A program made the translations under genes and the position numbers. The notes below the pieces were generated by a model. It ran no database searches, had not been told where the DNA came from, and saw nothing but the letters and a program-made list of their open reading frames with translations. DNA of 64,000 bases from Gracilibacillus halophilus YIM-C55.5 (GTDB taxonomy: Bacteria; Bacillota; Bacilli; Bacillales; Amphibacillaceae): NCBI RefSeq assembly GCF_000359605.1, contig NZ_APML01000003.1, forward strand, positions 1 to 64,000, given 5' to 3'. Positions 56,305-64,000 of the stretch are shown here, one piece after another (positions within the stretch are counted from its first letter, which is position 1; each line of letters opens with the position of its first letter).

Positions 56305-58816
56305 ATGCGTGAATTATTGAAGAAAGTCTTTGGGGATGGAAACCAAAAAGAGTTAAAATCAATACAAAAAGTAACGGATCAAATTGAAGCATTAGAACCA
56401 GAATATGAAAAGTTATCGGATCAGGCATTAAAAGATAAAACGGAGGATTTTAAGCAACGATATCAAAATGGAGAGTCATTAGATGATTTATTAGTCGAAG
56501 CTTATGCGGTTGTTCGTGAAGGAGCAAGACGTGTTTTAAACCTTCGCCCATTCCCCGTCCAATTAATAGGGGCAGTCGCGATGCACCGAGGAAATATTGC
56601 GGAGATGAAAACAGGGGAAGGGAAAACATTAGCTTCTACCATGCCCGCATATTTGAATGCACTCACTGGAAAAGGTGTACACATTATTACTGTCAATGAT
56701 TATTTAGCAGAACGTGACGCTCATGATATGGGTAAACTCTATCAATTTTTAGGGCTCACCGTTGGACTTAACAAAAACGGCATGTCAAAGGAAGAAAAAC
56801 GCGAAGCCTATGCCGCTGATATTACGTATGGTACCAACAACGAATATGGTTTTGATTATTTGCGAGATAATATGGTGTTATACAAAGAACAAATGGTGCA
56901 GCGTCCACTTCACTTTGCGATCATTGACGAGGTGGACTCCATCTTAATTGATGAAGCGCGAACGCCATTAATTATTTCGGGAACGGCTCAAAAGTCGGCA
57001 AACCTCTATCAACAAGCCAACGCATTTGTGCGGACGTTGAAAAACGAAGAGGATTACACGTTTGATGAAAAATCGAAAGGCGTGCAATTAACCGAAGAAG
57101 GCATGAATAAGGCGGAGCGCTTTTTCCAAGTTGAAAATTTGTTTGATCTAAACCATGTGACGCTGATGCACCATATTAATCAAGCGTTAAAAGCTCATGT
57201 TACAATGCATCGTGACACTGATTATGTGGTGGATGAAGGACAAGTTGTTATCGTTGATCAATTTACGGGCCGTTTGATGAAAGGGCGCCGTTATAGTGAT
57301 GGTTTACACCAAGCGATCGAAGCGAAAGAAGGCTTACAGATTCAAAAAGAAAGTATGACGCTGGCTTCGATCACGTTTCAAAACTACTTCCGAATGTATG
57401 AAAAATTAGCAGGTATGACAGGTACTGCGAAAACAGAGGAAGAGGAATTTAGCAATATTTATGCGATGGATGTAATTGCGATACCGACAAATAAACCTAT
57501 CATACGGGAGGATCATGCGGATCTGATTTACAAAACGATGAATGGTAAATTTAAAGCGGTAGCAGAAGAAATTAAACTACGACATCTTAAAGGTCAACCC
57601 GTTTTAGTCGGTACAGTGGCCGTCGAAACGTCAGAATTAATCGCAAAAATGTTAAAAAGTGAAGGCATTCCACATAATGTTTTAAATGCGAAAAACCATT
57701 ATCGCGAAGCAGAAATCATTGAAAATGCTGGACAAAGAGGAGCAGTTACGATCGCAACGAACATGGCTGGTCGTGGTACAGATATTAAACTCGGCGATGG
57801 CGTGACAGAACTCGGTGGTTTAGCGGTGATTGGTACGGAAAGACACGAATCACGACGCATTGATAATCAATTACGTGGTCGTTCGGGACGTCAAGGTGAT
57901 CCAGGGGTAACCCAATTTTATTTATCGATGGAAGATGAATTAATGCGCCGATTCGGTTCGGATAATATGAGATCGATGATGGAGCGTCTCGGTATGGATG
58001 ATGACCAACCCATTGAAAGTAAAATGGTGTCTCGTGCCGTAGAATCAGCGCAAAAAAGAGTCGAAGGAAATAACTTTGATGCTCGTAAAACGATTTTGTC
58101 TTATGATGATGTACTACGACAACAGCGTGAAATCATTTATAAGCAACGATTTGAAGTGATTGATTCTGATAACATCCGTGAAATTATTGAAGGATGATTG
58201 AATCTACTGTGAATCAAACGGTGGATCGTTTTACATCGGATGAAGAGGAAGAAAATTGGAATCTTTCTGGTCTAGTTGAATATCTCCATGCCAATCTACT
58301 GGAGTCCGATTGGATAGCCGAAGATGACCTCAAAGGTAAAGAGCCAGATGAAATGAAAGACTGGATCATGGAGAAAATTACACAAAAATATGATCAAAAA
58401 GAAGAAGAGCTAACCCCAGAACAAATGCGTGAATTTGAAAAAGTCATTCTGTTACGTACCGTTGATACAAAATGGATGGATCATATCGATCAAATGGATC
58501 AACTGCGACAAGGGATTCATTTACGTGCCTATGGGCAGAACGATCCACTTCGAGAATATCAAATGGAAGGCTTCTCGATGTTTGAAGAATGATTGCCTCG
58601 ATTAATGAAGAAGTGGCCCGCTACGTCATGAAGGCACAAATTCGAGAAAACTTACAACGTGAGGCAGTAGTGAAAGACACACAAGCCGTATCTGGTAATC
58701 AGGATCAGCAAAAGAAAAAAACGAAGACACCATACGTAAAATCGCAAAATGTTGGGCGTAATGATCCATGTCCTTGCGGTAGTGGCAAGAAATACAAGCA
58801 TTGCCACGGTAGGTAA
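56305..58816 (+). CDS. secA: Preprotein translocase ATPase SecA, two frameshifts
   Basis: Motor ATPase of Sec export. Walker [10 protein letters not shown] near residue 101, Walker B and [13 protein letters not shown] near 207-219, motif [12 protein letters not shown] near 530 and a zinc-binding C-terminus [14 protein letters not shown]. The frame shifts at about 58190 (EIIEG to MIEST) and 58587 (FEE to MIASI); in both places one extra base restores the family sequence, giving 837 residues (841 in B. subtilis). Both breaks read ATGATTG with overlapping stop and start. As secA is essential and single-copy in most Bacillaceae, the breaks are probably sequence errors; a naturally split protein is the less likely alternative. 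Confidence 0.93.
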
Positions 58817-58869
58817 AAGTATGGATTGATTCAAGTAGCGAACGGAGAAAATAGTTAGAAGGTGATACG

Positions 58870-59973
58870 ATGGATTTAACGGAAATCAAACAAGAAATTG
58901 ACAAAATGGCGAAGCGAATCGCGGACTTTAGGGGGTCTCTTTGACTTAGAAACGAAAAGAGCCCGCATTGCGGAATTGGAAGAACAAATGACTGACCCAT
59001 CCTTTTGGGACGATCCAGATGTTGCGCAAAAAGTCATAAATGAAGCAAATGGTCTAAAACAACTCGTTGAAACGTATGACCGTAATAAAGAAAAGTTAGA
59101 AAATGCTGAAGTTTCCTATGAATTAGTGAAGGAAGAAAATGATGAAGAATTGCGATCTGATTTAGAAGAAGAAGTCAAAGCGTTAAGTGATGCTTTAAAC
59201 GAATTTGAATTATACATTTTGCTAAGTGACCCTTATGATCAAAACAATGCCATTTTAGAATTACACCCAGGAGCTGGTGGAACAGAGTCACAAGATTGGG
59301 CGAATATGTTATTACGGATGTACACACGCTGGCTGAAGCAAAAGGATTTAAAGTAGATACATTAGACTATTTACCAGGTGACGAAGCAGGCATCAAAAGT
59401 GTGACTTTGTTAATTAAAGGGCACAATGCATACGGTTATTTAAAAGCAGAAAAAGGTATCCATCGTTTAGTCCGCATTTCACCCTTTGATTCATCAGGCA
59501 GACGACATACATCATTTGCTTCTTGTGAAGTCACACCAGAAATCGATGATGATATTGATATTGAAGTTCGTTCAGAGGATATTAAGATGGATACGTATCG
59601 CGCGAGTGGCGCAGGAGGTCAACACGTCAATACCACAGACTCAGCTGTCCGAATTACGCATCATCCAACCGGGACTGTCGTCACTTGTCAATCAGAGCGT
59701 TCGCAATTAAAAAATCGTGAGCAAGCGATGAAAATGTTAAAAGCGAAGTTATATCAATTAGAACTAGAAAAGCAGAAACAAGAAATGGATGACATTCGAG
59801 GGGAACAGAAAGAAATCGGTTGGGGAAGCCAAATTCGTTCCTATGTGTTCCATCCATATGCGATGGTGAAAGATCACCGTACGGATTTTGAAACCGCCAA
59901 GACACACGAAGTCATGGATGGAGCAATTGATTCGTTTATTGACGCATATTTACGAGCAACTATGGATAATTAA
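58870..59973 (+). CDS. prfB: Peptide chain release factor 2, programmed and extra frameshift
   Basis: Releases nascent chains at UGA and UAA. The programmed +1 frameshift site is present after codon 24 and lets RF2 regulate itself. With that shift and one missing G restored near 59332 (TGGGCTG for TGGCTG), the product is 367 residues with the SPF tripeptide ([14 protein letters not shown]) near residue 205 and the GGQ motif ([17 protein letters not shown]) near 249. ATG 58870 behind AGAAGGTGA. The second break is not programmed and is probably an error; an in-frame part after it is intact to the stop. Confidence 0.93.
58930..58945 (+). promoter_or_regulatory. prfB programmed +1 frameshift site
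   Basis: AGGGGG (internal Shine-Dalgarno-like), three bases, then CTT TGA C: the slippery Leu codon and UGA stop in poor termination context, as in nearly all bacterial prfB genes. Confidence 0.95.
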
Positions 59974-59980
59974 TAAGAGG

Positions 59981-60014
59981 CGAGCAAAAAGTGATTGCTT
60001 TTTGCTCGTTTTTC
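59981..60014 (+). terminator. Rho-independent terminator after prfB
   Basis: CGAGCAAAAAG pairs perfectly with CTTTTTGCTCG around a 6-base loop, followed by TTTTTC. Confidence 0.88.
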
Positions 60015-60058
60015 ATGTCTAGAAGTTGATCCATCGAAGATTGAAGGAGTGAAAATAT

Positions 60059-60921
60059 ATGATAAAAAAATATCGAAGAGAACCGATGCCACCTCTATTA
60101 CGCCAAGGAATCGACTATTCTTATGTCCTGATTGGAGCGCTTTTTGTTGCATTGGCTTTTAATCTTTTTTTGTTACCGAATGAAATTGCCTCAGGTGGTG
60201 TTGCTGGTGTCAGTACAATTACAAAAGCACTATTTGATTGGGAACCATCGATGGTACAATGGGCGATGAACATTCCGCTCTTTTTCGCTGGTGTTTGGAT
60301 TCTCGGAAAAAACTTTGGTGCGAAAACGCTAGTAGCACTTCAGTTTTGCCGCTGTTTGTTTATTTGACGCGCCAGTTACAGCAAGCAACATCAGACCCTT
60401 TGCTCGCGTCGATATTTGGTGGAATGATCGTAGGCATTGGTCTTGGTATCGTGTTTCGAGGAAAGGCATCAACGGGTGGAATGGACTTAGCAGCACAAAT
60501 TGTACATAAATATACGGCTTTACCTTTAGGTGTTTGTTTAGCGATTTTTGACGGGATGATTGTCATGACGGCGACTTTTGTCTTTTCGGTCGAACAAGGA
60601 TTATACGCTTTAATAAGTTTATTTATAACAAGTCGGACGATTGATTTTGTGCAAGTCGGTTTCAATACATCGAAAAATATGATGATTATTACAGAACATC
60701 CTGAGCAAGTTCGTCGAATTTTGTTGAAAGATATTGATAGAGGCGTTACAGTGCTTCACGGTAGCGGGGGATTCACAGAGGAAAATCGGAAAATTTTAAT
60801 GTGCGTCGTCCAACAAAACGAATTTAGTAAAACTACCCAATTGATTAAGTCTATTGATCCTCATGCATTTATGGTAACGATGAATGCAACTGAAGTGTTA
60901 GGCGAAGGATTCAAAAAATAA
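60059..60921 (+). CDS. YitT family membrane protein, interrupted by one frameshift
   Basis: Restoring one G near 60333 (GTAGGCACT for GTAGCACT) recovers TLVGTSVLPLFVYLTRQ and yields 287 residues, the usual length. Five to six helices in the first 200 residues (ASGGVAGVSTITKAL, MIVGIGLGIVFRGKASTGGMD), then a cytoplasmic DUF2179 domain (RGVTVLHGSGGFTEENRKIL). Members of the YitT/YvjA family are of unknown transport function; in B. subtilis yvjA lies near prfB, as here. The break is probably a sequence error. Confidence 0.85.
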
Positions 60922-61120
60922 TGTTGCAATATACGTGTGATATTGATAAATTTTACAAAAAAGGGAATAGAATATATGTTTGAAATCAAAATGTAATATT
61001 ATTTTGTCTAAAAAAATCTGAAAATGATGTTATAATAGAGAAGGATAAACGATGAGATTTGATTAATCGTCAAATAGATGCAACAAATGACATATAATTT
61101 TAATAAAAGGTGATTATATT

Positions 61121-61807
61121 ATGATAGATATGCAGGATATTTATATGACTTATCCGAATGGGGTGGTTGCCCTGAATGGTATAAATGTAACGATTGAACA
61201 AGGAGAATTTGTCTACATAGTGGGCCCGAGCGGGGCAGGAAAATCGACATTTTCTAAAATGTTGCTTCGAGAGGAAGTTCCTGATCGAGGAAGAATTATT
61301 GTTAATAACAAAGACTTATCGAATCTAAAAATGAAGGAAATTCCTTATTTACGTCGTGATGTTGGCATGGTGTATCAAGACTTTCGGTTATTACCACGTC
61401 TAACAGTCTATGAAAATATTTCATTTGCTTTAGAAGTAATAGAAGAATCGCCAAAAAGTATTCGTAGACGAGTGATGGAAGTACTAGATTTAGTTGGACT
61501 GAAAAATAAAGCGCGATTTATTCCAGATGAACTATCAGGTGGTGAACAGCAACGGGTAGCAATTGCTCGTGCCATCGCGAATCGACCGCAACTATTAATC
61601 GCTGATGAACCAACTGGAAATTTAGATCCTGAAACATCATGGGAAATTATGCGAATTTTAGAGGAAATTAACAACACAGGGACGACTGTAATTATGGCGA
61701 CACATAGTAGAGAAATCGTCAATGCCATAAAGAAACGTGTTATTGCGATAGAAGATGGGCTGATCGTTCGTGATGAGCATCGAGGAGAGTATGGATATGA
61801 AGCTTAG
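61121..61807 (+). CDS. ftsE: Cell division ABC transporter ATPase FtsE
   Basis: 228 residues, complete ABC ATPase: Walker A GPSGAGKST near residue 37, Q loop YQDFRLLPRL, signature LSGGEQQR near 138, Walker B LLIADEPTG, H loop MATHSRE. With FtsX it activates peptidoglycan hydrolases such as CwlO outside the membrane; a CwlO-like hydrolase is encoded two genes downstream. FtsX start overlaps its stop region by 11 bp. Confidence 0.96.
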   Translation: MIDMQDIYMTYPNGVVALNGINVTIEQGEFVYIVGPSGAGKSTFSKMLLREEVPDRGRIIVNNKDLSNLKMKEIPYLRRDVGMVYQDFRLLPRLTVYENISFALEVIEESPKSIRRRVMEVLDLVGLKNKARFIPDELSGGEQQRVAIARAIANRPQLLIADEPTGNLDPETSWEIMRILEEINNTGTTVIMATHSREIVNAIKKRVIAIEDGLIVRDEHRGEYGYEA

Positions 61808-62690
61808 TACATTAAAAAGACATATGAAAGAAGGTACAAGAAATACATGGCGCAATAGCTGGATGACAATTGCCTCTGTTGGCGCTGTAACGACGACACT
61901 CATTTTAGTCGGTACATTTCTAATATTAATGTTTAATTTAAATCATGTCGCCGAGCAGTTAGAAGAAGATGTACAGATTAAAACAATGATTGATTTGACA
62001 GCAGAACAGTCTGAAGTCAATCAGTTAGAAGAAAATATTCGTAGCATTGATGAAGTGGGAACAGTTGAATTTCGAACCAAAGAAGAAGAGTTGGAAAGTT
62101 TAATCGAGAGCATGGGTGAACAGGGAGAAGCCTGGGAAATGTATCAACAGAGTAACCCGCTCAATGATGTATTTGTCGTTAAGGCGGCTGACCCGGCTAA
62201 TACCGCAAAAGTGGCTAATGAAATTGGAACATTAAACGCAGTAGATAAAGTAGAATATGGTGAAGATTATGTTGACCGACTCTTTACATTTAATGATTAT
62301 GCGAGAAATATAGGATTGATTTTAATCGTTGCTTTAATATTTACTGCGATATTCCTAATTTCAAATACAATTAAAATTACCATTATGGCTCGCAAAAAAG
62401 AGATTAATATTATGAAATTAGTTGGAGCAACCAATGGTTTTATACGTTGGCCATTTTTTGTTGAAGGATTGATACTTGGTGTATTGGGAAGTATCATACC
62501 GGTCGCACTCACGTTATTTGGCTACTATTATTTAACGCATAATGTCGTTATATTTGAACAATTCAGTTTTGTTCAATTACTGCCATTTACTCCATTTGCT
62601 TGGCAAGTATCAGGTTTGATAATCGGAATTGGTGCTGCCATTGGAGTTTGGGGAAGTGTCATGAGTGTGCGTAAATTCTTAAAAGTTTAG
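61797..62690 (+). CDS. ftsX: Cell division permease FtsX
   Basis: About 297 residues. Four membrane helices: one near the N-terminus (SWMTIASVGAVTTTLILVGT region), three in the C-terminal half (after residue 165), flanking an extracytoplasmic loop of about 110 residues and a cytoplasmic FtsX motif KKEINIMKLVGATNGFIRWP. Start at 61797 (MKLSTLKRH) with GAGGAG nine bases before; ATG 61791 is also possible. Works with FtsE. Confidence 0.95.
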   Translation: MKLSTLKRHMKEGTRNTWRNSWMTIASVGAVTTTLILVGTFLILMFNLNHVAEQLEEDVQIKTMIDLTAEQSEVNQLEENIRSIDEVGTVEFRTKEEELESLIESMGEQGEAWEMYQQSNPLNDVFVVKAADPANTAKVANEIGTLNAVDKVEYGEDYVDRLFTFNDYARNIGLILIVALIFTAIFLISNTIKITIMARKKEINIMKLVGATNGFIRWPFFVEGLILGVLGSIIPVALTLFGYYYLTHNVVIFEQFSFVQLLPFTPFAWQVSGLIIGIGAAIGVWGSVMSVRKFLKV

Positions 62691-62737
62691 TAAATCATCC
62701 GATAATAGAAAAAAGACTGCTTGAGAGGGGTAGGTCG

Positions 62738-63943
62738 ATGAAAAAGAAGTTCATAGTGATTATCGTTTTAGTTTTTTCGTTACTTTTTTTAGGGACAAGT
62801 ATTTATGCTGAATCTTTAAGTGAATTGAAAGAGAAACAAGAAAAACTCAATGAAGAAAGTGAAGAGCTTGATGACAGCTTAAGTGAAACGGAACAAAAAA
62901 TAGAAGAAAATCAAGAACAACAAGATGAAACTTCTAGTGAAATAGAATCTATTGATCAAGATTTAACGGAAACGAAAGAAAAATTGGAAGCAAAACAGGC
63001 GGAAATTGACCAAACCAATCAACAAATAGCGGAAACAGAATCCGAAATTGAAGAGAAAGAACAAAAAATTGAAGATCTACAAGACGAAATTGAGCAATTA
63101 CAAGACGAAATTAAAGAACTAGAAAAAAAGATTGAAGAACGTGATCAACTTCTGAAAGATCGTCTGCGTTCGATACAACATAATGGTGGGGAAATTAATT
63201 ACTTAGAAATTATTTTAGGTGCGGAAAGTTTAGGTGACTTTATTAACCGCGCGACAGCTGTAAATAAAGTTATGGATCAGGACAAAAGTATTATGGAAGC
63301 ACAACAGGCGGATAAAAAGAAACTAGAAGAAAATAAACAAACTGTACAAGCAAATAAAGAACAAGTGGAAGAAGAGAAAGCAACATTGGATGAAAGAAAG
63401 GCAGATCTTGAAAGTCAACGGTCTTCACTCGTCGCTCAGCAACAAGAAATTAATCAGTTGAAAGCGACGTTAAATCAACAAATGCAAGAAAAAGAATCTA
63501 TGTTAGCAAGTCTTGAGTCACAAGAAGAAGAACTGCATCAGCATAAGATGTCGTTAGCAGAACAACAAAGGACATTAGATAATCAAGAAAAAGTAATTGC
63601 TCAAGCAATACAAGAGAAAAAACAAAAGGTTGAGCAACATTCTAATAACTCTAATTCAGAATCCACTGGCGGTAATGATAGCCTTATTTGGCCAACAAAA
63701 GGTTCAAGAACGTCTAATTATGGATACCGTGATTTTAATGGTGGCGGATTTCACTATGGGTTGGATATCGCTAACGGTACTGGCACAGCAATAAATGCTG
63801 CTGCATCGGGAGTGGTTACAAGATCGGAGTATTCATCTAGCTATGGTAATGTTATTTATATTTATCATATGGATATGAATATAACAACAGTATATGCACA
63901 TTTAAATTCAAGAAGTGTTTCCCTAGGTGAAAATGTATCGTAA
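62738..63943 (+). CDS. CwlO/PcsB-like M23 peptidoglycan hydrolase with in-frame stop
   Basis: 401 residues to the first stop. Signal peptide (1-24, ending IYAESLS), two long coiled coils (about residues 25-125 and 180-290), and a C-terminal LytM/M23 endopeptidase domain (SNYGYRDFNGGGFHYGLDI; zinc ligands His and Asp in HYGLD). A TAA at 63941 interrupts it, yet the same frame continues RQYIGAMGNTGNSYGSHLH to the window end and would supply the second zinc motif HLH. The stop would make the enzyme inactive, so it is a probable sequence error or a real pseudogene. Similar proteins are controlled by FtsEX, encoded upstream. Confidence 0.85.
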   Translation: MKKKFIVIIVLVFSLLFLGTSIYAESLSELKEKQEKLNEESEELDDSLSETEQKIEENQEQQDETSSEIESIDQDLTETKEKLEAKQAEIDQTNQQIAETESEIEEKEQKIEDLQDEIEQLQDEIKELEKKIEERDQLLKDRLRSIQHNGGEINYLEIILGAESLGDFINRATAVNKVMDQDKSIMEAQQADKKKLEENKQTVQANKEQVEEEKATLDERKADLESQRSSLVAQQQEINQLKATLNQQMQEKESMLASLESQEEELHQHKMSLAEQQRTLDNQEKVIAQAIQEKKQKVEQHSNNSNSESTGGNDSLIWPTKGSRTSNYGYRDFNGGGFHYGLDIANGTGTAINAAASGVVTRSEYSSSYGNVIYIYHMDMNITTVYAHLNSRSVSLGENVS

Positions 63944-64000
63944 AGACAATATATTGGTGCAATGGGTAACACAGGTAACTCTTATGGAAGTCATCTACAT

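Overview
The window comes from a low-GC, endospore-former-type Firmicute of the family Bacillaceae. The main evidence is its backbone gene order, which is the classical Bacillus order: yvyE(yigZ)-degS-degU-degV-comFA-comFC-yvyF-flgM-flgN-flgK-flgL-yviE-fliW-csrA-hag ... fliD ... fliS-fliT-hpf-secA-prfB-yitT-ftsE-ftsX. Individual proteins (SinR, TasA, TapA, SipW, SigI/RsgI, DegS/DegU) are also of Bacillus type. I cannot name the genus; an Na+/H+ antiporter and the general look fit halotolerant relatives of Virgibacillus, Oceanobacillus or Gracilibacillus, but that is inference.

Layout. 0-8.4 kb: NhaC-type antiporter, then a sugar-use cluster (esterase, VOC protein, membrane protein, sugar isomerase-like TIM barrel, GH2 beta-galactosidase, YesL-like protein) with cre-like sites. 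8.5-10.9 kb: 5-oxoprolinase genes pxpBCA. 11-16 kb: chemoreceptor, aromatic-acid exporter family protein, IDEAL-domain protein, Gfo/Idh oxidoreductase. 16.1-19.5 kb: a MecA/PbpC-like penicillin-binding lipoprotein, a class D sortase, and sinR divergent from the sortase. 19.6-24.2 kb: VanZ-like protein, YigZ, DegS/DegU, DegV. 24.3-33.1 kb: late competence comFA/comFC and the flagellar flgM-to-hag block with the FliW-CsrA control circuit. 33.2-38.5 kb: an AT-rich island between hag and fliD coding a giant glycosyltransferase/FkbM methyltransferase fusion and a PAPS-type sulfotransferase, most simply a flagellin glycan modification island. 38.6-44.3 kb: fliD, small proteins, a lipoprotein, an acidic coiled-coil secreted protein, sigI-rsgI. 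44.4-47.2 kb: a matrix-fibre cluster on the minus strand (tasA-like, tapA, sipW, and a TasA-like protein ending in an LPDTA sorting signal). 47.6-52.3 kb: NDH-2-like flavoprotein and a MoxR-DUF58-DUF4129 operon. 52.4-64 kb: yjfB-flaG-fliS-fliT, NERD nuclease-like protein, hpf, secA, prfB, yitT, ftsE-ftsX and a CwlO/PcsB-like M23 hydrolase.

How they connect. Three 16-bp GTTC-N8-GAAC dyads resembling SinR operators lie exactly in the sinR/sortase D divergent region and in front of the tasA-like gene. With the LPDTA signal on the TasA-like protein, this suggests one SinR-controlled matrix system in which a class D sortase anchors a TasA-like protein. Four SigD-type promoters (flgM, hag, fliD, yjfB) tie the dispersed flagellar units together.

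Two genome-scale oddities deserve attention. First, families of short phased tandem repeats (20, 21 or 52 bp period) sit in intergenic spaces, nearly always touching a stop codon or terminator. Second, at least eight single-base deletions break conserved genes (lacZ, degS, the island transferase, moxR, secA twice, prfB, yitT), plus one in-frame stop in the M23 gene. Since secA and prfB are essential, most are probably sequencing errors. I saw no rRNA, tRNA, CRISPR array or intact insertion sequence.
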